The translations under genes and the position numbers were made by a program. A model generated the notes under the pieces. It saw nothing but the letters and a program-made list of their open reading frames with translations, did not search any database and was not told the origin of the DNA. From Ceratotherium simum simum (lineage: Eukaryota > Chordata > Mammalia > Perissodactyla > Rhinocerotidae), in NCBI RefSeq assembly GCF_000283155.1, contig NW_004454197.1:13967110-14031109 (forward strand): a stretch of 64,000 nt of DNA, read 5' to 3'. Of this stretch, positions 21,958 through 32,475 are shown in pieces. The first letter of the stretch is position 1. Each line of letters starts with the position of its first letter.

Positions 21958-22049
21958 GGAACTTGGCTGCAAGGGCAGAGAGGAGGGTTTTGGGGAACGT
22001 GGGTCAGAGGTCGGGAAAGTGATATGGTTGATGAACCAATTCGTATGCC
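21958..22049 (+). repeat. arm A of 92/93-bp inverted repeat
   Basis: This segment matches the reverse complement of 22619-22711 with nine mismatches and one gap (about 89% identity). Similarity stops abruptly at both edges (GGAACTTGGC at one end, TATGCC at the other). I do not recognise the unit as a known repeat. Confidence 0.85.
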
Positions 22050-22054
22050 AACTC

Positions 22055-22310
22055 ATAGTGGAAAGAACATAACCTTGGGGACCCCAGGAGGGGCAGATGG
22101 CCTCTTTGAGCCCAGTTTTCTCCTCTGCAACGTGCAGCGAGAGTTCCCACCTCACAGGAAAGCTGTAGGAGTTATCGAAGCTGCATGACCCACTGTCCTG
22201 GTTTTAGTGTGCCAGGAAACTCCTCCATCTCGGGCAAACTGGGATAGTTGGTCACCCCGTTGAAAGCATCTGGTACACAGTGGGTGCTCAGGAATTATTT
22301 CTCTCCCTCC
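22055..22310 (+). repeat. MIR-like SINE, diverged
   Basis: CTCTTTGAGCCCAGTTTTCT and CTCTGCAACGTGCAGCGAGA, then GGTACACAGTGGGTGCTCAG, follow MIR order in the sense direction. It lies in the loop of the inverted repeat. Confidence 0.5.
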
Positions 22311-22618
22311 TTGCTCACACTTCTATTTTGAGAGTGAAAGTTGGAGAATCCCTCAAGCAAGGAGCCTGGGCAGCCCCTCACTCTCTTGGGTTCCTGCTGG
22401 AGCCCCTCTAGGGATGGGCAGGAGAGGGGAGGGGATTATGGCATTTGAACCTGGAACAGCCTCTGGAGCCTAGAATAAACAGACTTACATTTCAGAGGAA
22501 TATTCCTGAGGCATCACCAAGAAAGACCAAGTGGAACTGCTCCCTGGGACAGAGCTGAGCACACATGGCTGAGAAAATGTCTGGACTTCCTTTTGAGGGT
22601 GCCAGGGCCAAGCAAGGG

Positions 22619-22711
22619 GGCGTATGAATTGGCTCATCAACCATATCACCTTCCCGACCTCTGACCCTACCTGCCCCAAAGCCCTCCTCTCTGACCTTGC
22701 AGCCAAGTTCC
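22619..22711 (-). repeat. arm B of 92/93-bp inverted repeat
   Basis: Inverted partner of 21958-22049, separated by 569 bases. The match includes the unbroken block TGATATGGTTGATGA and GGTCAGAGGTCGGGAA. Flanks on either side show no similarity to those of arm A. Confidence 0.85.
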
Positions 22712-23559
22712 ACATCAGAATCCCCTGCCTGCCCCGTGTGGGCACTGCCACAGGTGTCCATGCAGCCAGACGTCTCTGGAGAATAGGACCCTCTGAGATA
22801 TATGCAGTCATTGCCTAGAAGCCAGGTGGCCTTTCTGATGGATGTGCCCTGCTAAATAACTTCCCCAGTCCAGCGACTAACACGGAAGAAAGTCGACCAG
22901 CAGTCCAGGAGTGTTCTACAGGAGGGGAGCAGACCTGCCCCTTTGTAGGAAGGCCTCCGCTTCCGTGAAGGAAACCCCTCAGGGGAGTTGAGGGAGGCCC
23001 ATTACAGCGTTTGTGATTGGAAAGTTCTAGAAGCCCCTATGTACATGCCACATAAGCAGGGCATTGTCAAGCTCCACCGTGGAAACCTTGGGTTTCCTGA
23101 GCAATTGGTGGGCTCTCTTTGTGACCATGAGAGTGATGTAACTAATAAAGGCTCACTTTTGCTGCCAAAGCTCAGAGTGAAGCTCAAAGCTCCATTCTAG
23201 CATCTATGTTGGTCCTCATAGTTGATAGATGTGTGTTATTACCTAGTTTTGCTTCTCTACTTTTACTTATTTTTTTCCTAGACCTGGTTTGTTATTTCTG
23301 TGATATAATATTATTATATGTATCTTTGTTAGAAGTCACCTCAGTTTTTTTTTCTGGAGGAGGGGGGATGACAGGATGAGGGGTAGAATAAGGCAACACT
23401 TCCTTGTCTCTCTGAAATGCTCAATAATGGCTGGGCTTGGTTGTACCAAAATAAGCTTGTTGCTCTAAGACCTGCACTGGAGAAACCCAATTCAACCAGC
23501 ATCTTGAGTATCAGGAACATAAAACTACAACCCTTGGAGATAACGTCAAAGGTAGCAAA
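22712..23559. other. unassigned DNA
   Basis: No repeat family named. An AT-rich stretch with TTATTTCTGTGATATAATAT lies near 23290. Confidence 0.4.
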
Positions 23560-23760
23560 TAGTAGCCCAGACTTCAGGTTAAAGAAATCAGGCTTCCAAG
23601 CCTGGTTCTGCCTCTTACTAACTGTGAAATGTTGGACAAATCACATCTAACATCTTCTGTACCTTAACTTCCCCCATCTGTAAAATGGGTATCATACTAC
23701 CTTACCTTCCATCACAAGGCTGAGATGAACCATATCCACAATGCCTGCCATGGCACACGA
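23560..23760 (+). repeat. MIR SINE, sense
   Basis: AGGCTTCCAAGCCTGGTTCT, TACTAACTGTGAAATGTTGG, CATCTGTAAAATGGGTATCA and the following tail give a clear sense MIR. Confidence 0.88.
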
Positions 23761-24834
23761 ATAATCCCGTGACTTCCCTACGACTTTGCACGCAAGGCTC
23801 AGACATCTCACCAAAGGGCTTATCTCTAACCACACAAGATGCTCATACACAGCCCTGGGAGGCAAACGTTCTCCCCAGCTGGATGGGGGCACCGAGACGT
23901 GGAGGGCCAGGTATGCAGCTGGAAAGTCTGAATCGGAACCCAGGTCCCGCCTCAACAAAGCCCATGTTCTTGATGGCTGAGCTCTATTTCTCCCCATTGT
24001 AACTGGAGCACAACAAATGCTGTGTCTGTCATCCCCAACGGGGAGCTCCGAGGCCCCGCTGGGCAGTTCTGTAGGGCCTTTGCTGCTTCTCTTGCCTGAG
24101 GACAGCCTAGCCCTCCTGGATCCACAACAAGCCAGTGGGTCTGCCTGCCGCTCCCTCCTCAGCCCTGTGTGGCCCAACAGGGCAGCAGGCTGGACTGGTT
24201 CTCTGACTAGGAAAGCCACCTGTGAGCCTCAGGTCTAGCCGGAAAGTGGGAGGGGCAGCCTAGGACCCCAGGTCCAGCCTCCTGCCTCCAGGGAAGCCTT
24301 CCCGATGGCAGGCAAGACACTCAGGCCTCTGTTGACTTTCCGGCCTCTCAGGACTGGTCTGCACCACTGTGTGCGGAGCCGGTCACAGCCCATCATTTGT
24401 AATGAAGCAAAATGACCAACAGGCCTCTCCACCCAGCACAGTCTCCTTCTGGAACCCCCAGGGAGCCCCCTGACCTGGGCTCACCAAGCCCCGGCACCAG
24501 ACAGCGCTCTGCCAGACCACCCAGGCGTGCGCATATGGACATGTCTAGGGCGCTGCAGAGCATCTGCCTCATAGCCCGGCTTATGGCTACTGATCAGCTC
24601 AGTAAAAACCCAGACATCTCACCAGTGTCATGGCAGCTGAGCCACGCCTCTCAGAACCTTCAAAGAACGTCAGGTTCTCCTGACATTGGCCACAGGCAGA
24701 GCACGGATGAGGGGCAGGGCTCACCCCAGAGGCCTCTGGCCAGAAATTTGGGAATCAGTGCTCCACGGATCAACCCTTGCTTTCCATACTTGAATGCCAG
24801 TCCCGTGCTTCTCAGTTTCTCATTGTAGTAATAG
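23761..24834. other. unassigned GC-rich DNA
   Basis: Minus-strand 175-codon and plus-strand 138-codon ORFs occur but have no recognisable domains and overlap the neighbouring MIR in one case. I see no gene. Confidence 0.4.
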
Positions 24835-24965
24835 TTACTACGTCTGTAGCTCTTTGAAGTTTACGCCATGCTTCATATCCTCTCCACTGCCCTGTGAGGA
24901 GGAAGCAGAGGCTCGGGGACACCAAGTGATGGAGCCAGGTCAGCGGGCCTCCAGCCGGCTCTTGC
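24835..24965 (-). repeat. MIR SINE remnant, antisense
   Basis: CACTGCCCTGTGAGGAGGAA followed by GCAGAGGCTCGGGGACACCA resembles the antisense MIR core with strong divergence. Confidence 0.5.
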
Positions 24966-25399
24966 CAATGTGGACAAGGGAGTCTGTGTAAGGACCCGGT
25001 GCCCCACGTGGACTCACAACCTCTAGACCGGTGATCCCTCTGCTGCTGCCGGCTGTTTCTCTAGTTTCCAGGCTGAATGACAATGCTCCCTCCCCCTCCC
25101 TTACATAAAGATGAGGTCTGGGGAAATGCGCAGGATGAAAGTGATGTGCAGGACCCGGCTCCCCTGCATGCGGCCCGGGAGCCAGGGCATGGCCCTCCTG
25201 TGTGGGGTTCGGGGCTCTTTGGATGTCCCTTCACGTGCTGCTCATTTCCCATCCCGGTGAGAACGGTCCGGCCTGATGCTCGGTCCCTGGGGGACTGACC
25301 GCTGAGACTCAGAGAACAGGATGGGCACATATCCCCTGGTGCTGCATCCAAACCCTGGCTGCTGCCCCGCTCGCCCTCCAGGAGGCCTTTGGAGAATCA

Positions 25400-25510
25400 T
25401 CTAATTTCTGGGCCTATTTCCTCACCTGTGAAACAGCGGGACTTGCAGAGATGCTGTGGGATTCAATGAGACACAGAGGGCTGAGGGCACTTCACGCGTG
25501 CTGGGCACAA
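25400..25510 (+). repeat. MIR SINE fragment, sense
   Basis: ATTTCCTCACCTGTGAAACA, then ATGCTGTGGGATTCAATGAG and ACTTCACGCGTGCTGGGCAC, equal the 3' half of MIR. Confidence 0.65.
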
Positions 25511-25961
25511 ACTCAAGCCGGTGTTTGTGTCCACGTCCTCCTGGAAGGGGCCTCAGCAGCTGGAGCACGAGGACGGGGTCCGCGCCATAGTGGGCCGGGG
25601 TTGCTTCTGTACCCAGAGACCTAGGCCTCCCACCACAAGTCACAGTGCACCCAGTCCCAGCCTCCTTGGGACAGCTGGGCAGATGTGGCCTACAAGCACA
25701 GCACAGACCAGCAGAGGCACATCCAGTGAGCAGCACTTGGAAGCCACCACTTTGTCAGGAGAGAGACCTGGCTGCAGTGTAGACAGTGTGGGTGTGTCAT
25801 TGGAAATAGATGCCCCAGACCAAAATCCTTTCCCGTTTCTGCCAGGCTCCCTGGGCCTTTGAGACAATCCTCCAAGACAACACAGGCCAGATGGGGCAGG
25901 GGCGCAAACAGCTCTCAGCCACCCAGCTTCAGCTTACAGGGAGCCCCACTCTCCCCTACCG
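25511..25961. other. unassigned DNA
   Basis: GC-rich, with overlapping ORFs on both strands; no repeat or gene named. Confidence 0.4.
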
Positions 25962-26140
25962 GATCCTGACCCCCAGGCTCTGTGACCCCAAGCAAGTTTC
26001 TTAACTGTTGTGTGTCTCAGTCTTCTCTCAAGAGATGGCGACAATAAGAGCACCGACCTCCTGAGGATTAAGCTGTGAGGATTAAGCGAAATAATTAGAA
26101 CAGCTCCTTCCATACCTGGTAAACGAGTGCTCAACACAGA
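25962..26140 (+). repeat. MIR SINE, sense
   Basis: GGCTCTGTGACCCCAAGCAA, TTTCTTAACTGTTGTGTGTC and TAAGCTGTGAGGATTAAGCG in order, with the tail near CATACCTGGTAAACGAGTGC. Confidence 0.85.
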
Positions 26141-26194
26141 GCCTCAATCGGTGGCATTGTCTCCCTCCCCATGGGGCCTGACTCAGCCCCCAAT

Positions 26195-26420
26195 CTCCAT
26201 TTGATGAGCTCGTGCTGTGTGCCAGGCAGTGCCAGGCGAGGGGAGAGAGAAACAAGGGGGCCCCAGCCAAAGGGGGCGGACAAGTAATTGACCAAGACTC
26301 TGCTGTGAGCAGACTTGTGGCAGAGCCGACGGCACTGCCGTGGTGCCCTGACACAGGCTGGCCGCACAGGGGAGGGCGTTACAGCCCAGGCATTGAAGGT
26401 TAAGGAAGCCTTTGCAAGGC
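26195..26420 (-). repeat. ancient interspersed repeat, L2-like end
   Basis: GATGAGCTCGTGCTGTGTGC and CAGGCAGTGCCAGGCGAGGG match the antisense 'atgtgccaggcactg' end. The following GGTTAAGGAAGCCTTTGC may belong to the same element. Confidence 0.5.
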
Positions 26421-27347
26421 TGGATTGATGTCTTAAAGCTGCACCAGCTCCTCAGCATGGAGATGCCCGTGGGTCAGGACCTTCTTCCGCCTCTCTTATG
26501 CCACACCCAGTGGGGACGCAGACCCATGTGAGGTTGACCCTGGCCACAGAGACTGAGCCTGTCAGGTTTCACCTAACTCTCACATCCTACCTGTGTTGGG
26601 GGAGGGCTTGGGACTGAGGCCCAGAGCTCATCCACACTGCCCCCTTCCAAGCCACCTCCCCAGGCCTCAGAGGCCCTTATTAAGATGTCCAGGTGTCTCC
26701 ACTACCTCCTGCTCACCACCTGCCTCCACACACGTGCACATGCACACGTACACACACGCACACACACATATACTATCAATCACATGCTTTCCTTCCTCAA
26801 TCCTCCCCTGAATGCTGAGGATGCATCCCTGGGTATCCTGCACCGGTGTTGTCAATGAGCGTATGCCCCAGGCAGCCTAAGTGGGAAAGGGGGCTCTGGG
26901 CCAGCCTGGCTCCTCCTTCCCTCTCCAGGAGGTGGGAATATGGTCCTCAGTGAGGGTTGTGGGCTCTGGCCTGGCCACTGTCTTCCTACTTTGAAGACTG
27001 ATCTGGCTGTTAGCTCAGTGATGGCTGCATGCCTCAGGCCTGGTCACACCATCCATGCCACCTTTGCTGCTGGCCTCTCCATGTCTGCCTTGTTACCTCC
27101 CCAGCTGCAACCTCAAAAGGAAGCGGCTCTTGGGGTCCTCTGGGCAGTCAGGTCTTCTCTAGAACAAGGACTGAGGCCAGGAAACTTCCCCTGGCCTGTG
27201 GGTAGCTGGGATGAGCATGTTGCACTCAGCTCAACAGCCGTCCATCCATCCATCTGTTCTCCCAAAACTCACCTTCTCTGAGGCCCCTTGGGTGCCAAGT
27301 GCTGGGAACACCTGGGTCCCAGCCCTGCCAGGCTGTCCCAGCTGGGT
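26421..27347. other. unassigned DNA with CA tract
   Basis: No repeat family beyond the CA-rich tract at 26728-26772. Short ORFs only. Confidence 0.4.
26728..26772 (+). repeat. (CA)n imperfect microsatellite
   Basis: ACACACGTGCACATGCACAC and following CA-rich sequence with G interruptions, ending ACACACACATATAC. Confidence 0.85.
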
Positions 27348-27660
27348 TCTCTGAGGCAGAGTTAGGAGTATGAAAGATTGGCTGGGGAGTAGCACCTATG
27401 AAAGAGGGGCAGGGCACAGGATTGGGCAGGGAGCGGTTGGGCTGTGATGCAGACGTGACCAAGTCTGTGCCAGGCCCAGAGCGCTCCGGAGCAAAGAGCA
27501 GCAATTAGAGGAGACCCCACTGGGAGGGAAGAGCTATGCCCTGCTACCACCACCTTGCTCAGTTGTGAAGGGGACTGCCCCAGAAGGAGTGTGCCTATGG
27601 TAGGAAGCAACCAAGGCCATCAGCTAGCCACACCTCTGGCAGCTGGGCAGCAGCGAGCCC
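27348..27660 (-). repeat. possible MLT2-type (ERV-L) solo LTR, antisense
   Basis: TCTGAGGCAGAGTTAGGAGT, then GGCTGGGGAGTAGCACCTAT and AGAGGGGCAGGGCACAGGAT, resembles the antisense 3' end of MLT2-type LTRs. Diverged and without clear target duplications. Confidence 0.45.
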
Positions 27661-28814
27661 TCTCTTAAAGGGGTCCTGCAGTGTCCCTCAGAGCCTGCCA
27701 CAGTGACCCTACAATGGAAGACGAAATGCAGTTATGACAGAACCTCATTCTCAGGAGCCGGTGGCCCAAGGCACTAAGAAAATGCCAGAGGCACCTGCCC
27801 TGGGGGGACAGGGAGGTTTCCTGAGAGTGAAAGCTAAAATCTGGGCTGAATGGTGAGTGACAGGTGCCCAGTGGGGAAGGGGAAATGCCCCACTGGCCTG
27901 GTGTCCGTGCGTAGAGGGTCACGAGATGGTAGCTAGTCATGGCGAAGCCCTTGGCTTGTGGCTGCAGGACTGTTCTGGAGGCCAGACCCTGGTCCTTTCC
28001 AGGGGGCTGCCAGGAGTTGTCTCGTCCAGGCTTTTCTATTCAGCCTGAAACCATAGGAGCCTGGGGCTGTCCCAAGCTCACTTCCTCTCCATCGCCATCA
28101 TCTTTATTTGGAGCGTGGGACCAGAACACGCTGGACCCACAGCGGGGCTCTTGTTTCCTGCTAACAGCCTCGGCCTTGTCTGCCTGGTCGGGCCCGGGGG
28201 TGCTGGTTACAGCGGCAGGGCTGGCGACGGGCTCAGTTACCAGTCAAACCCAAACCGCTCCGCTAATGCGCAGCAGGAGGAGCTATTGTTTTTGGCCTTG
28301 GGAGCCTGCTCAAAAGCCAGGGTTGATTTTGGTCATGTTTAGCCATGAAATCCCCATGTGCTCAAGTTCTACAAGCCCAGTTTTGGGGAGCAAAGGGTAT
28401 GAGTGTGGGCACTGAGGGGCAGAGTGAGAAGGCTGGGGAGGAGGCAGCGCCTGGGAGGGCTCGAGTGTTCGGGTACATTCAGCTTCTCAAAGAAAATCCT
28501 CCTTGTTCCCTTTCCCCAGAGTCATGTCCAGGCCTGGCCCCACACTGTGGATGGGAACACTTCAACACTGAGATCCTCCGGCCCTGGCACAGCCAGACAT
28601 CTACATGGCTACTGTTTTTCCCTTTAATTTGATTCCCCCTGGGAGCCCATAAAAGCTGGGGCAAGAGTTATTTTCAAATAAGAATCTCTTTTGTTTGCTG
28701 AGCATAAGTTTCCATTCCATCAGAAAAAAATATAGCGTTCCTTCCATCAAATTTCTCTTAGAAACCTGGCTTCTATTTGGAGGCAAAAGCATCTTAAGAA
28801 ATTGAGTTCCTTGA
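27661..28814. other. unassigned DNA with CpG-richer patch
   Basis: Between about 28130 and 28275 there are about nine CpGs, well above the local background, next to TTACCAGTCAAACCCAAACC. No repeat or coding exon recognised. It could be a regulatory element. Confidence 0.35.
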
Positions 28815-29005
28815 CTCTCCCTTGCTCTGCCTGCAATGGGTCCCCAGCATCGCCTCACACTCTACTGTGCATGTACATCCCCCAGGGGCCGTGTCAACAC
28901 ACATATTTGGTTCGGGACCCTACCGTGGGGCTGAGACCCTGCACATCTGACAACCCAAGTGATGCCCACACCGCTGCTCTACGGGCCACACAGTAGCAAG
29001 GGTCA
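28815..29005. mobile_element. hAT MITE, MER20/MER5-like
   Basis: CATCGCCTCACACTCTACTG, GGTTCGGGACCCTACCG, GGGGCTGAGACCCTGCACAT and CCCAAGTGATGCCCACACCG fall in MER20-like order. Confidence 0.6.
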
Positions 29006-30764
29006 AGTATCTCACCAGAACCCTGCTCTCCAGAGGGTCCTCTGCTCAAACCCCCAGAGGCCAAAGTCTTCATGGCACTCCTGGTAGAGCCACTAGACCC
29101 TCCCAGCCTGGTCACCACACAGAGAGCATCGGCAGGCCATGATCCACTGTGTGCTAGGAAGGGGACACCTACCTCCAGACTTCCCAGACTGCAGGAGACC
29201 TCAGAGATGACAAGGCGACCTCGGGAGGGGAGAGGTGCAGGAGAACAGATGGGCAGGGACAGACCTGGAGGAGACCCAACGTCTCAGCCACCAGCAGAGA
29301 AAGGAGCCTGCAAAGGAAATGGAGAAGGAGTGTGCCATGAGGATGGGAAGAACCAGAAGTGAAGTGTTTCAGTGAAAACCGAGGAGGAAGTGTTGCAGAG
29401 AAATCACAAAAGCTGAAGGCTGAAAGGTGTCCTCTGGGGCAGGATCAACAACAAGGCACTCACTCAGCTCATGGGGCTGCAGCCCTCACCCCTAAATTTG
29501 GTCAGAAAAGGGAGAGAGTTGAAGCAGTAATTGAGGGGTATGGGGAAAATTGAGGCTCTTTTCTTTGTAAGAAGGAAGAGTGAAGCAGAAACCAGCAAAG
29601 AAAGGGTAAGCGAAGGGGATGACAGGAGCAAAGATGGGCCATCAAAGGGCAAAGCCCCAGAAGGCGTGGGAGCAAGGATGTGTGGAGGAGGCAGTGGGAG
29701 GAGAGCCCGGTTTCCATCACAGCAGCAAGGTAGCAAGTGAGGCCACCTGCTGAGAGTGAAAGGGAAGTTTGCAAGTAGCCATGGTGGAGAATGGGGTTCG
29801 ATGGCTCTGGTGGGCTCACACTGGTGGTCTGATTTTCTCCAGCAGCAGTGAACAGCCCAGATATCTTCTCTGAGAAAGGGACAATGGGTCAGTCCATGGT
29901 TGGGGTGTTGCCAGGGTGACTCAAGTCAAGGAGAGCAATGAAGGAGATGCGAAGATTCCTGCAAGTGCGAGGATGCAGTGGTGCTGCATGGACTCGACAC
30001 AGGAGAGGAGCAGAGGAAGGCAGGAGGGAGCCCACAGGGACAGAGAAAGCAGAGGGAGCAGTGGTCTGGAAGATCCAATGCTGTGGTTCCAGAAAGATCG
30101 ATTGAGACAGTTATAAGGAAGGAAGTTATGGAGAAAGGGAGACTATTTAGTTCTGGATGATGACATAAGTGGGTAGTGGAGGGGCAATTGCAATCATTAG
30201 AGGTGATCAAGTAAGGAACTGGAGTCTAGGATGGTGGACCATCACCTCCAAAGGTAGCCACCTGGGATAATGACTACTGAACCCCTCGACTCAGTGGAGA
30301 CCCACCCAGCACACTATTCATGGGATGTGGTCCCATAGAAAATCACATTCTCAGGGCAGCACTCTCCTCTTGCTGATGAACAGCCAGATGTGTGGTGGTG
30401 ACATCTGAGAACCAGTCCTCCACTAGTGGGGAGAGACCCAGGGCTGGGCCTGCGGTCAGAAGTAAGGCTGTCATTTCTGAGAGATGCTCCAGGGTGGCAG
30501 CCTTGCCTTCCCAGGCAACGCCTGTCTCTGAGGCTGGCCTTGTCCCCCCAAATTACCCAGCAAAAGAGGAGATGCCACCAGCACACACAGGGCGAATGTG
30601 AGCTGAGATGTGGCCCAGGGCTTTGGAGGAGCCATTGTTTAGGAAAGAAACGAAGAGAACACAGCACAGGCAAGTGCAGCTCCCCTCAAGGGAAGGGTCA
30701 TACTTTTTTTCCGGCTAAAGAACCTGATAATTTATGTCCCCTAAACTGACCTTAAGTGCCACCA
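29006..30764. other. unassigned, partly old repeat (about 29460-30240)
   Basis: The 29460-30240 part is purine-rich, with GAGAGTGAAAGGGAAG, GGAAGTTATGGAGAAAGGG and similar phrases that suggest an antisense old interspersed repeat. I cannot name it. The rest is unassigned. Confidence 0.35.
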
Positions 30765-30850
30765 TTAGGTCCCACTCAACTGTGTTCTACGTAAGTCTTA
30801 CATACATTATCACATTTAAGCCTCATGACAAGCCTGAACTTCAAAAATGT
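30765..30850 (-). repeat. MIR SINE fragment, antisense
   Basis: CTTACATACATTATCACATT followed by TAAGCCTCATGACAAGCCTG equals the antisense MIR tail region; the core is missing. Confidence 0.6.
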
Positions 30851-30984
30851 GACCTGGATTACTTGTACTTCTGTGTAGACACCTTTGTTTACCCAGATAG
30901 AAAAATACACAAGGATTCCAGTAGAGAAATCAGCTTACCAGCCCCCATTCTCACCCAAACACCCATTTGAGTGGGGCATCTTGA

Positions 30985-31925
30985 TACCTCCATGCAAAAG
31001 AATGAATTATCATACATCTGATAATGGCCTAGTATCCAGAATATGTAAAGAAGTCTTACAATTCAATAATAAAAAGACAAACAACCCAATTTAAAAATAG
31101 GCAGAGGATCTGAGCAGACATTTCTCCAAGGAAAATGTACAAATGGCCAATAAGCACATGAAAGATGCTTGACATCATTAGCCATTAGGGAAATGCAAAT
31201 CAAAACCACAAGGAGATACCATTTCATACCCACTAGGGTGGTTATAATCAAAAAGTGAAATGATAATGAGTGTTGGCAAGAATGCGGAGAAATTGAAGCT
31301 CTCACACGCTGCTGACGGGAATGTAAAATGGTGCAGCTGCTTTGGAGAAAACTTTGGCAGTTCCTCGAAAAGTTAAACAGAGAATTACCATATGACACAG
31401 CTATTCCACTCTCAGGCATGTACCCAAGAGAAATGAAAACATCTGTCCACACAAAATCTTGTACATGAATGTTTGTAGCAGGATTCATGATAGCCAAAAG
31501 ATGGAAATAACCTAAATGTCCTTCAACGGAGGAATGAATAAACAAATTGCGGTTTGTTTGTACCATGGAATAGTATCCAGCCATGAAAAAGAAATGAAGT
31601 ACTGATTCATGGTACAACTTGGATAAATCTCGTAAACATTACACTAAGTGAGAGAAACCAGACACAAAAGGTCATATACTGTATGTCTCCATTTATACAA
31701 CATATCCAGAATAGGCAAATCCATAAAGATAGAAAGCAGGTTAGAGGTTATCAGGGTGTGGGAGGATTGGAGAATGGAGAGTGATTATCTAGTGAGTATG
31801 CGGTGTTTTGTGGGATAATGAAAATCTCTTGAAGCTAGAGAGAGCTGATGGTTGCTCAGCATTCTGAATACACGAAACACCACTGAATTGTACACTTTAA
31901 AATGGTTAACCATATATTATGTGAA
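30985..31925 (+). repeat. L1M 3' end (ORF2 end plus 3' UTR)
   Basis: The ORF2 end is clear: CATTAGCCATTAGGGAAATG, CAAATCAAAACCACAAGGAG, GGGAATGTAAAATGGTGCAG, TACCATATGACACAGCTATT and ATGGAATAGTATCCAGCCAT. The 3' UTR ends with ACTGAATTGTACACTTTAAA and ATGGTTAACCATATATTATG. It is better preserved than the other L1 tails but its frames are broken. Confidence 0.95.
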
Positions 31926-32371
31926 ATTCATCGTCATTGGTGTGGGGAAGAACTGCATGGAGAGGGAAAGGATGAGCCGAGTCTAAAAGGGGCATCGAAG
32001 CTCACATCCCCCACCTGCTCACTTTGGGCTGGGGACAGGTGGACTCTGGTTGCAGGTAAAGAAGGTCAAGGCAAGCCCTGGTCACTTCTCCGGGGCGTGG
32101 TGGTGAGTGAAATGTCATGTCAGTGGCTGGCACCCTCTACCCGTCAGCAGCTACCCAGTCACCAAGGTGACCAAACACAGCTCTGACAGCACTGTGGCCC
32201 CAGGCCCGGGGGTTCGGGGAAGAGTAGCAAGGTAGAGACAGCAAGGGAACTCACAGCAGGGAGGAGCAAAGACGTATTTCTTATTCTTCCTTAAACTGCA
32301 CCTTTGTTGCCTCCTTCCCCAAGATAAATGTATTCGCCTAATTAATGTTCAATCCACTAAAGATCTTCTAG
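31926..32371. other. unassigned DNA
   Basis: The 32275-32365 part is AT-rich with CCTAATTAATGTTCAATCC; no repeat was named. Confidence 0.4.
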
Positions 32372-32475
32372 ACTCCCGAAATTTTAGAGCTGAAAGTTTC
32401 TCTGAGATCATCTCGTCTAATTCTTCATTTTAATGACGAGAAAAGTGAGACCCAGAAAGGAGAAACGAGTTAGAA
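32372..32475. repeat. ancient SINE/MIR-like fragment
   Basis: AATTTTAGAGCTGAAAG, GAGATCATCTCGTCTAATTC and TTCATTTTAATGACGAG follow the common ancient-repeat pattern 'attttagagctg..gagatcatctagtc'. Confidence 0.55.

Noticed and set aside
21958..22711. The inverted repeat as the terminal repeats of one DNA transposon
   Set aside because: Its loop contains a MIR-like sequence and otherwise ordinary DNA, there is no target duplication outside the arms, and no transposase remnant was seen.
31063..31617. 184-codon minus-strand ORF
   Set aside because: It lies antisense to the L1 ORF2 end and 3' UTR; a known source of spurious ORFs.
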